DNA of 64,000 nucleotides from Verrucomicrobiia bacterium (GCA_022072455.1 JAJVHY010000021.1:1-64000); one strand, 5' to 3'. Shown: positions 42,821-52,037, counted from the stretch's first letter. The notes: generated by a model from the letters alone, not told the origin. Numbers and translations are program-made.

Positions 42821-43090
42821 CCGCAGATTCAATAACCGAAGAGGCTGGTCGCAAAATCAATTGGGTTTCCGCCTTGATATATTAGGGCAAATCGCCAGAT
42901 CGATTTGACCTGATATCAATCGGGTTAGCGGCAAACGCACTAAATGTCCGTCAATTTTCGGCGGTTATTGGTGATCCACCGTTCGTCGTCGGCCACGGCA
43001 TCCGGCCAAGTGACGTCGGTTTCAAAACGGCACACAGTCCTGAAACACCGCGAAAACACCTGCCTGACTAAAATCCGAAACCGAAGCCGC
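42821..43090. other. Comparatively AT-rich gap with possible gene remnant
   Basis: Between convergent genes. Bases 42838-42950 are more AT-rich than the surroundings. On the minus strand, 42940-43155 reads DVTWPDAVADDERWITNNRRKLTDI at its end, which has natural-looking composition but overlaps the oxidoreductase gene and has no recognised family. It may be a remnant. Confidence 0.35.
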
Positions 43091-44338
43091 TCAATCCACC
43101 GAATAGCCGTGTTGCTTCCAGGTTTTTTTGGCGCGGGCGAGGACCTTCGGCGCAATCGTCAGTTTCCCCAGCACGCTGGCGGGGGCTTGGCCGTCTCCGG
43201 TCGCATCTGGCCACGGCGACCAGTGGTCGTTCTCGAATTTCTGGCGGACGGATTCCTTCTTGAAGTCCGGCATCGCGAATGGCGCACCCTTTTCCAGCGC
43301 GCTCTTCCACGCGAGAATGCCGACGCTGCTCATCGCCACGCCCCGGTACACATCGAGGAATGGTTGCCGGCCCGTGCGAATCGCTTCGGCAAAATAGAAG
43401 TTCGTCCAGAAATCGCCGCCACCATGACCGGCGCGATTCGCGAGGTCGCCATGTTCCGGCCAGTCAGGATAATAAGTCCGGTCATGATCCACCGTGGATT
43501 TCTGGTCCCACGGATCATGCCACACGCGAACACTGCCGGGGCCGAAGTATCCCGGCCCGCGCCCAATCTCCATCGCCCCGTGCGTGCCATGGACGCGATA
43601 CCAATTGCTGTGGCCGGGCGACCATAGCCCAAAGATCCGGAATACCGCGCCATTGTTCATCCGGCACAGAATCACCGAGCCGGGATCATTGAACCGCGGC
43701 GCCTGACGGGTGAGTTCCGGGATGGCGATGGACAACCCATTGACGCTGACCGGCATCGTGTCCGTGATGTACATCAACGGCGCCAGCGCGTGGGTGCAGT
43801 AGTACGTTGACGGCAGCCAATTGCGCCAATGCTTCGTGCCGGGCGAGATGCTGTTCAAGTCATCAATGCTCATCGGGTGGTTGTATTCACCCTCAGCGTA
43901 CGTCACGCGGCCGATCTCGCCGGTGCGATAGACGCGGCGCATCTCCAGGTTGAACTTCGTGAACGGATAGTTCTCCGCCAACATGTAAATCCGCTTGGAC
44001 CGCTCGACTTCCCGGCAGAGGGCGACGCCCTCAGCCAAGGTCGCGTTGGAGGAAGTCTCGCTCATCACGTGTTTACCGGCACGGAGAGCTTTGATCGCAA
44101 ACGGCGCGTGCTGATGGAAGTAATTTGCCAGCACCACGGCATCCATGTCGTGTTCCAGAAACCTGTCGTAATCCGTGTACGTCGCGACGCCGAACCGTTT
44201 CCCGACTTCTTTGACCTTGTCTTTCCACTGATCGCAAATCGCGACCAGCTTCATCCCGACCAATTCGCTCGCTCCGTGCGCGAAACATTGTCCACGCCCG
44301 ACGCCAATTACGCCCACTCGAATCAATTTTTTACTCAT
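43091..44338 (-). CDS. Gfo/Idh/MocA oxidoreductase, paralog of 40322-41476
   Basis: A 415-residue oxidoreductase: RVGVIGVGRGQCFAHGA, then DMDAVVLANYFHQHAPFAIK, then VMSETSSNATLAEGVALCRE. As in its paralog, SET replaces the usual EKP. The substrate domain and the DVYRGVAMSSVGILAWKSAL segment match the gene at 40322 closely. It has a longer C-terminus. AAAGGGA precedes the ATG at 44338. It lies 13 bases after the membrane-protein gene and is probably the last gene of the operon that begins at 51975. Confidence 0.88.
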   Translation of the reverse strand: MSKKLIRVGVIGVGRGQCFAHGASELVGMKLVAICDQWKDKVKEVGKRFGVATYTDYDRFLEHDMDAVVLANYFHQHAPFAIKALRAGKHVMSETSSNATLAEGVALCREVERSKRIYMLAENYPFTKFNLEMRRVYRTGEIGRVTYAEGEYNHPMSIDDLNSISPGTKHWRNWLPSTYYCTHALAPLMYITDTMPVSVNGLSIAIPELTRQAPRFNDPGSVILCRMNNGAVFRIFGLWSPGHSNWYRVHGTHGAMEIGRGPGYFGPGSVRVWHDPWDQKSTVDHDRTYYPDWPEHGDLANRAGHGGGDFWTNFYFAEAIRTGRQPFLDVYRGVAMSSVGILAWKSALEKGAPFAMPDFKKESVRQKFENDHWSPWPDATGDGQAPASVLGKLTIAPKVLARAKKTWKQHGYSVD

Positions 44339-44351
44339 TTTTTCCCTTTCG

Positions 44352-45083
44352 TTAATCCGCCTCTTCCACAAACGCCTTCCGCGAAATCATGTGAAACACT
44401 CCTAAACCGGCCAAATACACAACCCACGACAACGCCAACGCCCAGCCCATCCCAAGCTGCGGTTGCAGGCACCGAATGCAGATCATCATCGGAATGACGA
44501 GCACCAAGATCCACGGAATCCGCCGCACATTCGTCCACAAGCTGTACCGGGCTTCGTACGTCGCGACAACTCCCACCATCGGAAATGCCGTGGTGAAACC
44601 ACCCAACTGGTTCTTGATCTGCAACACCCCCAAAATCACCATCACAATTGCTGGAAACTTGATCCACAACGGCAACGGCGTGCGATGATGCGGTTCCTCG
44701 CGATACGGCAGCCACCGAATCAACGCCACTCCCACCGCGAATGTCACCACCGTCGCCAGCCAGAAATGGCCATCGCCCGTCAACTGCAAGCTGGTGATTC
44801 CCGTGCCGATCAAACAGTAGCCGGCCACCGCAATCACGATGGCCACCACGATCGGCAACTTCAGGCGCACGTACAACGCCCACGCCGCGACCGTATACCC
44901 GAACATCAACAACATCGCCCAGACGTTCGTCGCATCCAGCGGTTTGCCGACGGTCAGCAACGCAAACGTAAACGGGATGGGCAGCATCAGCACAAACGCC
45001 TTGTGCTCCGGATTCCGCAAATACGCCACCGCCGTGCCCATGACCGACACGGTGAGAATCAGCGCCCAATCCCAAGCGTTCAC
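44352..45083 (-). CDS. Polytopic membrane protein
   Basis: A 243-residue integral membrane protein with about eight hydrophobic segments and short loops. A charged loop (WLPYREEPHHRTPLP) lies near the middle, followed by LQIKNQLGGFTTAFPMVGVVATYEAR. No transporter family is recognised with confidence. The start is 3 bases after the aldolase stop, so it is in the sugar operon and may be its permease or a subunit. Confidence 0.75.
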   Translation of the reverse strand: MNAWDWALILTVSVMGTAVAYLRNPEHKAFVLMLPIPFTFALLTVGKPLDATNVWAMLLMFGYTVAAWALYVRLKLPIVVAIVIAVAGYCLIGTGITSLQLTGDGHFWLATVVTFAVGVALIRWLPYREEPHHRTPLPLWIKFPAIVMVILGVLQIKNQLGGFTTAFPMVGVVATYEARYSLWTNVRRIPWILVLVIPMMICIRCLQPQLGMGWALALSWVVYLAGLGVFHMISRKAFVEEAD

Positions 45084-45086
45084 TCC

Positions 45087-45896
45087 CTAGCCCAGCTTGT
45101 ACTTCGCCACCATTCTGGCCGGCGAAGCATTATTTTTCACCACCTCGCTCAGCGCAGCTTGGAACGCGTGCGGGTTCTTCACCTGAATCGCATTCCGCCC
45201 AAACACCACGCCACCCGCACCGGCTTTGACTTCGCGTTCCGCCAACTTCAACGCATCGAGTTGCGTCGGCAACTTCTCCGCCCCCAACCCGAGCACCGGC
45301 ACCGGACACGTGCTCGTTACTTCCTGAAACCGGACCGTATTGAACGTCTTGATCACATCCGCGCCCAATTCCGCCACGATCCGCGAGCCCGTCTTCACAT
45401 CCGAATGCAACTCCTCCGCTGACATCTCCAAATGCCCGGTCGGGAAATACTCGCCGATGACCGGCACACCCAGGCGATGCGCCGCCGTCGTCAACGCGCA
45501 GAAATTCTCGATGTTCGCCGCATCCCGCTCCTCGCTGCCGGTGTGCAACGTCAACGACACCAATGCCACATCCATCCCCTCGCGCAGGGCATCCTCGACA
45601 CCGTAAGCCGCCACGCTCTTCGCCTGCCGGTAATTCCAGTGAAAGCAATACACCGTGTTCCAATTCAGCCGCACCGCCGCGACCGGCCGTCGTTGCCCGG
45701 CAAAGATCGACCCACAATGCCGCAACATGCCCGGCGCCAGCAACACCGCGTCCACCACCGGATTGATCTTCTCCGCCGTCGCCGGCAAGTCTTCCATGGC
45801 CGGGATCGGCCCATCAAACATCCCATGGTCGATCGCCACCACCACGGCCCGCCCGACACCCATCAACCGCTTCAACTGAATTTCACGTCCGTCCAT
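45087..45896 (-). CDS. Class I aldolase (DeoC/LsrF/FBA-I-like)
   Basis: A 269-residue TIM-barrel aldolase. VVVAIDHGMFDGPIPAMED at the start, LLAPGMLRHCG, VPVIGEYFP, LGADVIKTFN with the Schiff-base lysine near residue 178, and AGAGGVVFGRNAIQ for phosphate binding are the marks of the LsrF / archaeal class I FBA group. It likely splits or builds a keto-sugar phosphate. ATG at 45896 has GGAG upstream. It is 8 bases after the amidohydrolase gene. Confidence 0.87.
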   Translation of the reverse strand: MDGREIQLKRLMGVGRAVVVAIDHGMFDGPIPAMEDLPATAEKINPVVDAVLLAPGMLRHCGSIFAGQRRPVAAVRLNWNTVYCFHWNYRQAKSVAAYGVEDALREGMDVALVSLTLHTGSEERDAANIENFCALTTAAHRLGVPVIGEYFPTGHLEMSAEELHSDVKTGSRIVAELGADVIKTFNTVRFQEVTSTCPVPVLGLGAEKLPTQLDALKLAEREVKAGAGGVVFGRNAIQVKNPHAFQAALSEVVKNNASPARMVAKYKLG

Positions 45897-45904
45897 GATT
45901 TCTC

Positions 45905-46927
45905 CTATTTTCGTTTCACTCGTTTCAACAATCGCATTCCATAATCCCAAAACATCCCGTGCACTTCTTTCTGCTTCAGTCCCGCCAAATCCGCCGCCCA
46001 CCGCAACGCCAGCGCAATCTCCACTGACATGTACGTCGCGTGAATCTCGCCGGCCACGCGGTAGGCACTCTTCGGATACCCCGGCAACACTACGTCCACC
46101 CAATGATCCATCACGCTGACGCGGCGCCCGCGCATGTTGGCCACCGGAAAATCAGTCGCGTACAACACCCGCTGCGGTCCGATCACGTCGAGCGCCAGTT
46201 GCAGACAGACCGGCTCCATCACCATCGAAACGTCCATGACCACGTTCGGCAGATTCCGAATCGAATGAATCGCACGTTTCATCTCCGACGGGATGTAACA
46301 CCGCCCACCGTGCGCCAAAACAATCGACGCCTCCGGGCACTCCTTCGCCAACCATTGCACGCCCTTCTGTATCACCGGATCCGCCAACCGCCCGGACCGC
46401 GGCACATGCAACATCGTGACCAACCGACGTTCATTCATCAGTTCGAGTTCGGTCTTCCCAAACATCTCCTCAACGCGCTTGTCGCCGTAGTTGTCGCCGA
46501 ACCAGTTCAGGAAAACCTTGAAACCGTAAAACCCGCCTTCATCCAGTGCGCGAATGTAGCGCTCCCGGCTGATGCCGAGGTCCGGCCCCGCCAACACCAG
46601 CGGATAGATGTTCGGATGCTTCCGGGCAGCCGCCGCCATGTATGCCGTGTCCTTTTCCCAAACCGTGACCGGCACGGGATAACCAAACGCTACCGCGTGA
46701 TATTCCCGATCCGGAAACGTCCGCTGCCCATCCGCCAACAACATTTTGGCCGGATACTCCGGCACCGAGACCATGTACTGCGCGCCTTTCGCGCCCACTT
46801 TCCACGGTACGTCCTTCCAGTTCTTCGACGACCAAATGTGCGTATGAAAATCCAGCACCTTCGGCGGCAACATCGGCGCGATCTCGCGCCGGTAAAACTC
46901 GAGTTCCTGTTTCGTGATTTTGTTCAT
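45905..46927 (-). CDS. Amidohydrolase-family (TIM-barrel) hydrolase or lyase
   Basis: A 340-residue protein with VLDFHTHIW near residue 25 (HxH metal motif), GFYGFKVFLNWFGDNYG, VTMLHVPRSGR, SIVLAHGGR near residue 198, and YATDFPVANMRG near residue 254 with the last metal Asp. This fits amidohydrolase_2 enzymes (ACMSD-like / lactonase-like). In a sugar operon a lactonase or dehydratase-like role is plausible but not proven. It overlaps the isomerase gene by 4 bases. Confidence 0.82.
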   Translation of the reverse strand: MNKITKQELEFYRREIAPMLPPKVLDFHTHIWSSKNWKDVPWKVGAKGAQYMVSVPEYPAKMLLADGQRTFPDREYHAVAFGYPVPVTVWEKDTAYMAAAARKHPNIYPLVLAGPDLGISRERYIRALDEGGFYGFKVFLNWFGDNYGDKRVEEMFGKTELELMNERRLVTMLHVPRSGRLADPVIQKGVQWLAKECPEASIVLAHGGRCYIPSEMKRAIHSIRNLPNVVMDVSMVMEPVCLQLALDVIGPQRVLYATDFPVANMRGRRVSVMDHWVDVVLPGYPKSAYRVAGEIHATYMSVEIALALRWAADLAGLKQKEVHGMFWDYGMRLLKRVKRK

Positions 46928-48306
46928 ATCGTCACCAATCCAATTCCGGCAAAGCGAGCGAACGCCGCCAGTTCTTCCGTTCTTTCTCCGAGTACCAACG
47001 CCGCATGATGTGTCCCGCCATGCCGCGAGTATTCCTCCAAAAATTTCGTCGCGCCTAGCCGGGGCTGCATCCAACCGCGCACCGTGTTCTTCATGTCTTC
47101 GCGGGTCGTGTCGCCCAACATCTCGACCGGTGACACGATCAAATCAAAACTGTTCTTCGGCCCCGGTACGAGATTCACATACACCGCCGGCCCCGGCCGA
47201 ATCGCGCCGACCAACGCCGTCGTGTGACACCCGAGAAAACCAAAATCCCGCACCGCCATCCGCGGCTTACCGGCGACCGTTGCCAGACCGATCTCACCCA
47301 TGTGCGACAGGAACAACGAACCGCCATGCCAATCGCTACAAAAGATCTCCGTGAACGTCGTCTCGCCAAACCCGGTCGCCAACGCTCCCATCAGGTTTGC
47401 CGTGAGAATATCGCCTTCGCCGCCGAAGCCGACGCCGCGTTCCATCGCCTTCGAGATTTCCGCAAACGGCATGGCCGGTGACGTCGGCTTGTCGAGAATC
47501 AGAAAGTTCACACTGAACCCGGTATAGTCCGCGCGTCCGAGCAACTTCCGCAGCCCCAGCCCGGCCTGCGTCGCCTTCCGGTGCAAATCGTCCTTCACCT
47601 GGATGTCGTACCGCTGCCGGTCTTCTGCCATCTCGGCCTCGACCTCCGCTGGCTTCACCGTCTTGATCGCGGCCGCCAACTCCTGCGCCGAACCCTGCAC
47701 CACCGTCACTCCAAACGCGCTCCGCATCACCTCGTTCGCGACCGCGAAATCGCCCATCCCTTTGAACGACGGCCCGATCCGCAACACCTTGCCACCGCGA
47801 AAACGCCGCGCCGCCACTGCCGCTTCCGCCAACCTCGCGACGCGCTCCAACGCGTTCGATTCCGTCAAATGTCCCGCGACCACCTCGAATTGCCGGCCGA
47901 GACGCCGCAGCACCGACGCCAAATCCATCACGCCGTGCACCCCGTGGTTGTACATGATCTTCTTCGGATCAACGTCGCGCCCAAAATCCGCGTCGAGTGT
48001 CGTATCGAGCACGATCAACGGCCGTTTCATCTTCGCCAAAATCGGCGCGCTCTCCAACGACGGCGAGTACGCGAGATGCAACGTCACCACGCAATCCACG
48101 TCCTGCTTCTCGAACCACCCCACCGCCGCCGTCACCTCCGCCGCGACCCGGCACACCTGCGCCGCCAGCACCGTCCCGCCCCGCGCGCTCAACCCCTTCT
48201 CCACCGCCACCAGCAGCGGATCAAACCCGGCCCGACATTCCGGCAGCGTGTCGTCGTACAATTTCAAATAGAGCGGCAACAACCCAATCTTCGGATTTCG
48301 TTTCAT
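46924..48306 (-). CDS. L-arabinose/L-fucose isomerase-like sugar isomerase
   Basis: A 460-residue protein of the arabinose/fucose isomerase fold. The N-terminal domain has IGLLPLYLKLYDDTLPE and a DCVVTLHLAYSPS segment. The C-terminal metal site is visible as GFGGEGDILTANLMGAL (Glu), TEIFCSDW then LSHMGE (Glu and His), and GGTHHAAL near residue 435 (His). The substrate is unknown. The distant similarity means a different aldose. AAGGAGAG precedes the ATG. Confidence 0.82.
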   Translation of the reverse strand: MKRNPKIGLLPLYLKLYDDTLPECRAGFDPLLVAVEKGLSARGGTVLAAQVCRVAAEVTAAVGWFEKQDVDCVVTLHLAYSPSLESAPILAKMKRPLIVLDTTLDADFGRDVDPKKIMYNHGVHGVMDLASVLRRLGRQFEVVAGHLTESNALERVARLAEAAVAARRFRGGKVLRIGPSFKGMGDFAVANEVMRSAFGVTVVQGSAQELAAAIKTVKPAEVEAEMAEDRQRYDIQVKDDLHRKATQAGLGLRKLLGRADYTGFSVNFLILDKPTSPAMPFAEISKAMERGVGFGGEGDILTANLMGALATGFGETTFTEIFCSDWHGGSLFLSHMGEIGLATVAGKPRMAVRDFGFLGCHTTALVGAIRPGPAVYVNLVPGPKNSFDLIVSPVEMLGDTTREDMKNTVRGWMQPRLGATKFLEEYSRHGGTHHAALVLGERTEELAAFARFAGIGLVTI

Positions 48307-48315
48307 GATCTCTCC

Positions 48316-49761
48316 TTAAAATTTCAACGGCGTATTTCCTTCGCGTCCTAACACCCGCTCGAACAACTCCGCATACACTTCGTAACCTTCCCGGATTTTA
48401 TCGGCCTCACGCGGCAACACCACGCGCTTCGCCTTCCCGGCCGACGCGTGCTTGCCGAACGCATAGACGCATCCCCGCAACCCGGCCACGTCCTCCTCCT
48501 GCAACGCATCCACCGGCAACGGCGCAAACAACGCCGCGAGGTACTGCCGGAAACAAGCTCCCTTGCTCGCCCCGCCGCCCAACACCACGCTGTCGGCCTT
48601 TCGCTGGTCGCGCACTTGCCGGAAAATCCGCAACATCTCGTACGACATCGACAACGCCACCGCCCGCACAAAATCCTCGCGCTGCGCCGCCACGCCCCCG
48701 CCATAAAACCCGCCGGCTCCCACCGCGTCGCGTTTGAGCGGATTCAGCATGTGCATCCACGGCAACGCCACCATGCCGGGCGGCGGCAACAGTTGCTTCT
48801 CGAACACCGCTGCTGCATTCCGCAGCCCACCGACGAACGTATCGAGTGCCCAATCCCACGTCACATTCCCGGTCCACAACGCCTGCACGATCATCCAGCC
48901 GTCATGGTGCGGGGCCGGGACGACAATCTGATTCGGCGACTGCGCCCGCTCATTTGCCGGCAATGTAAAATTCCCAACCCAGGCCGTCCCCAACGAACAC
49001 TGCAACGGCCGGTCGCTCACGCCCACTGCCGCCAGATACCCGGCCTCGTGGTCAAAGTATGGCCCCGCCACCGGCAACCCCGCCGGCAATCCCCACCGCG
49101 ACAACGACGGCACCGTCGAATGCCCCTCCCGCATCGGCGCGACAAACGACACCGGAACATCCACCAACGCCAACGGTCCCGCATCCAACCGCCGTTCCGG
49201 TACCCGGTAACACCCGATCTGAATCGCGTTGCCGGCATCCTGCCGCCACTGGCCGGTCAGTTGGAAGAACGCATACTCGCCCGCCCCAACATAAATGTTG
49301 TCCGCCGTGAAAAGTTTTGGATTTTGCTCCCGCAACCACAACATCCGCGCCAGTCCCCAACCGGGGTTGGTGTTGAATGCCAGCTTTTGCCAATACGCGA
49401 CCGGCTTCATCCCGGCCACTTTAGGCAGCAAGCGCAGCGGGCGTTGATCACTCCACAACCGCATCGGCGTCAGCGCCCGTCCGGTGTTTCGATTGCAGAT
49501 GATGAAGCTGCCGCCCTGCGCCGCCAGCCCGACGCCGGCAATCTGCTTCCAGCGCGTCCCCAGCCGACGCCGGAGTTGCGCCATCACGAGGTCAAGCGCG
49601 CGATCGACATCGGAAAGTGACTGCTCGCGCGTCCCGTCCGCTTCCGCGCGCACCGGCAACCGATGCGAGGCTACCGCCAACACGCGGCCAGTTTTCCGGT
49701 CGAGCACGCCGGATTTCAGGACAGTCGTGCCGAGATCAATGGCCAGTAAGAGTTCGTTCAT
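48316..49761 (-). CDS. FGGY-family carbohydrate kinase
   Basis: A 481-residue kinase: LLAIDLGTTVLKSGVLD (phosphate-1 loop), GVGLAAQGGSFI, MRLWSDQRP, the conserved Asp in QDAGNAIQIGCYR, and VVLGGGASKGACFRQYLAALF (adenosine motif) near residue 400. It would phosphorylate the ketose made by the isomerase, ready for the aldolase. The ATG overlaps the DeoR stop by 4 bases and the isomerase follows after 9 bases. Confidence 0.9.
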   Translation of the reverse strand: MNELLLAIDLGTTVLKSGVLDRKTGRVLAVASHRLPVRAEADGTREQSLSDVDRALDLVMAQLRRRLGTRWKQIAGVGLAAQGGSFIICNRNTGRALTPMRLWSDQRPLRLLPKVAGMKPVAYWQKLAFNTNPGWGLARMLWLREQNPKLFTADNIYVGAGEYAFFQLTGQWRQDAGNAIQIGCYRVPERRLDAGPLALVDVPVSFVAPMREGHSTVPSLSRWGLPAGLPVAGPYFDHEAGYLAAVGVSDRPLQCSLGTAWVGNFTLPANERAQSPNQIVVPAPHHDGWMIVQALWTGNVTWDWALDTFVGGLRNAAAVFEKQLLPPPGMVALPWMHMLNPLKRDAVGAGGFYGGGVAAQREDFVRAVALSMSYEMLRIFRQVRDQRKADSVVLGGGASKGACFRQYLAALFAPLPVDALQEEDVAGLRGCVYAFGKHASAGKAKRVVLPREADKIREGYEVYAELFERVLGREGNTPLKF

Positions 49762-50507
49762 GGTTTTGCCAGAATCAGTTTTGCGTTCCGTGTCACCCAG
49801 CGGCGATCCTTCAAGCCGGTATCCGTGACCACCGTGTGAATGTTGTCCCAAGAACTAAAGTGATAAAACGACGGCGTGCCAAATTTCGAACTGTCAGCGA
49901 CGAGCACACACTGTTGCGCGCCGCGGATCATCGCCTGCGACACCCGCGCCACTTCGGGACTGTTCGTGAACAATCCATCCGGCGTGACGCGATCCGCTCC
50001 GATGAAAGCAATATCCACCCGAAATCGCCGCAGATTCTCTTCCGTCAACTCGCCAAAAAGGTCCGGCTCGTTCCGTCGTGCTTCGCCGCCCAGCAACGTC
50101 AGCCGGATGCCCTCGAACGGATGCAACGCCGCCGCCACAGCAAGCGAGGAAGTCAACACCCGCAGATTCTCGATCCCGCTCAACGCTCGTGCCACTTCCA
50201 ACGTCGTCGTGCCGGTGTCCAGGGTGACACTCATGCCGGGCGAAACCAGGCCGGCTGCCGCTGCCGCGATGGCTTTTTTCGCCGCCGCCATGACCTCCTC
50301 GCGGCGCCGCAACCGAAATTCAATCTGGCCCGGCTTCGACAACACCGCGCCGCCGTGCGTGCGTTCGAGCCGACCGGCGGCTTGCAGCTCGTCGAGGTCG
50401 CGCCGAATCGTGGCGGGCGTCACCCGAAACCGCGCCGCCAGACGCGCGACGGAAACCGACCGCCCGGCTTGGAGCGACTCAATGATTTCGTGATGTCGTG
50501 AGTGCAT
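49758..50507 (-). CDS. DeoR-family transcriptional regulator
   Basis: A 249-residue repressor of the DeoR/GlpR type. The N-terminal winged HTH has SVARLAARFRVTPATIRRDL near residue 20, then RTHGGAVL. The C-terminal sugar-phosphate sensor domain contains VTLDTGTTTLEVARAL, LLGGEARRNEPDLFG and DIAFIGADRV. It likely represses this operon and is induced by a phosphorylated sugar intermediate. The best operator candidate is the inverted repeat at 51992-52026. A longer frame starts at 50534, but ATG 50507 fits the family better. Confidence 0.9.
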   Translation of the reverse strand: MHSRHHEIIESLQAGRSVSVARLAARFRVTPATIRRDLDELQAAGRLERTHGGAVLSKPGQIEFRLRRREEVMAAAKKAIAAAAAGLVSPGMSVTLDTGTTTLEVARALSGIENLRVLTSSLAVAAALHPFEGIRLTLLGGEARRNEPDLFGELTEENLRRFRVDIAFIGADRVTPDGLFTNSPEVARVSQAMIRGAQQCVLVADSSKFGTPSFYHFSSWDNIHTVVTDTGLKDRRWVTRNAKLILAKP

Positions 50508-51975
50508 CGCGCATTCGCTGCAATGTGTAATCAATCAACGCGTCATCGGCAATGGTCGGCAGTTTCGTCAGCGCGACTGGCGGACATTCCGCTTTGTAAC
50601 TCTGCACGCTGATATCGAATCCGGCCGCATTCATGGCGGCGACAAACGCCTGACCGTGCGCCATGTCCGCGAAACGCAGGCCCAACAGATGCCCGTGGCC
50701 CTCCACGCCCGCCAACGTGTCGGGAAATTCACCGGCCAGTTGCCGGCAGCCGGTTTCGAGCCGCTGCCCGGCAGCGGTGATGGCCGAGCCATTGGCCTGC
50801 GTCCATCTCATCGTGATGAGATACGCCAGCGACGCCAATTCCTCCTGCCCGTTCGTCACCAGCGCACCAAATTGCGGCAGCGAGTCAAACCGTTCATTGA
50901 ACAAAATTCGCGAGGCCGGATATTCGCCGCCGGGAAACCCTTTACCGAGCACCACCATCGTCGGCTGAAGTCCATATTGCCGGAACAGGAACAAGCCGTC
51001 GTACCACATGCACGATTGAATCTCGTCTACGACCGTCGGCACATCGTGTGCGGCGCACAGCCGGTGCGCGTGCTGCAGGAATTCCTCCGTCAACCGCCGC
51101 GCGCCATAATTCATCATGACGATCTCATGGAAAAACCCGGCAATCTTGAACGGCGCTTGCTCGAACTGCCGGAATGCCGCGTCGAGGTCGGCTATCGAGT
51201 TCGGGCGAATCGCGACGACGCGCATCACACCGGTCGCTTCCAGTTTCGTCCGCAACTCCGGCCACAGTCCGCGCAGCACCTGGGTAAAATTCGTCGTCCC
51301 GTGATAATTACCGGTCACCGCCCCGTCATCATCACCCATCACGAGAAAGACCGGCGTGCGTCCCGCGTACAACGGCGACGCGCCTGTCAGCTCATGCCGG
51401 TAAAACCTGCCGAGGACGAGCTTGAAGGCCGCCTCCGCCGCGAGACTGCCGGTTTCGAGATTGAGCACCCGGTTCAACCCGCCGCCGGCCAGCCGCACCA
51501 ATTCCTCTTCGAGCCGACGCGTAATCGGCCCGCGCGTGTTATTGTGCGTCGCGTTCGGGATGCCCAACGCGCGCGCCCGTTCGAGCAATTGATAACCGGG
51601 AAAACTGTGTCCGAGCGGCGCATGATAATGTTCGCTCTTGGAAATCACATACAACCGCCCGTCCTCACCGACGCGGAAATACCCGAGGCCTGACACTGGC
51701 GCCATGTGCGATTTTGTTGCCGCCGCAAAACCGCGCGAGCCAGCCCCGGTTGGGCTGCCTGTCAACGGTGCGCCCACTACCTGCCCGGCCTGCGGCAAAA
51801 ACTGCCGCAACCGCCGCTGCAATGACTCCGGAAAGAATTCAACCCGGTCAGTTCCCAACCGCACGAGCGCTGCCGGATCGACGCCGGTCAAATAGGCGCG
51901 CGCCGTGGCGGCTGCGGTGACAACATTCGCGCCCACCAAATCGGCCAAGGAACAAGCAACAGAAGTGAAACTCAT
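50479..51975 (-). CDS. Class III (acetylornithine/4-aminobutyrate type) aminotransferase
   Basis: A 498-residue PLP enzyme. LNLETGSLAAEAAFKLVLG corresponds to the cofactor phosphate site. HEIVMMNYG and VPTVVDEIQSCMWYDG contain the PLP Asp. The Schiff-base lysine is in VVLGKGFPGGEYPAS near residue 325. The N-terminal 80 residues are longer than usual. It is the first gene of the operon, overlapping the regulator by 29 bases. It may transaminate an aldehyde or keto product of the sugar pathway, which is inference. Confidence 0.85.
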   Translation of the reverse strand: MSFTSVACSLADLVGANVVTAAATARAYLTGVDPAALVRLGTDRVEFFPESLQRRLRQFLPQAGQVVGAPLTGSPTGAGSRGFAAATKSHMAPVSGLGYFRVGEDGRLYVISKSEHYHAPLGHSFPGYQLLERARALGIPNATHNNTRGPITRRLEEELVRLAGGGLNRVLNLETGSLAAEAAFKLVLGRFYRHELTGASPLYAGRTPVFLVMGDDDGAVTGNYHGTTNFTQVLRGLWPELRTKLEATGVMRVVAIRPNSIADLDAAFRQFEQAPFKIAGFFHEIVMMNYGARRLTEEFLQHAHRLCAAHDVPTVVDEIQSCMWYDGLFLFRQYGLQPTMVVLGKGFPGGEYPASRILFNERFDSLPQFGALVTNGQEELASLAYLITMRWTQANGSAITAAGQRLETGCRQLAGEFPDTLAGVEGHGHLLGLRFADMAHGQAFVAAMNAAGFDISVQSYKAECPPVALTKLPTIADDALIDYTLQRMRDALTTSRNH

Positions 51976-51991
51976 CAGGGATTATCGATTT

Positions 51992-52037
51992 TGTTTGTTT
52001 GCGCGTCGAACGGTAGCAAACAAACATCCCCCGTCAA
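51992..52037 (-). promoter_or_regulatory. Promoter with overlapping inverted-repeat operator
   Basis: TGTTTGTTTGC (51992-52002) and GCAAACAAACA (52016-52026) are perfect 11-base complements separated by 13 bases. On the minus strand, TTGACG (52032-52037) and TACCGT (52010-52015) form a -35/-10 pair with a 16-base spacer. One operator half fills that spacer and the other lies at the expected start of transcription. This is the classic layout of a repressor site, probably for the DeoR protein. Confidence 0.6.

Noticed and set aside
42944-43627. 227-residue plus-strand frame in the gap after the DegT gene
   Set aside because: It mostly lies antisense to the oxidoreductase gene and has no motif.
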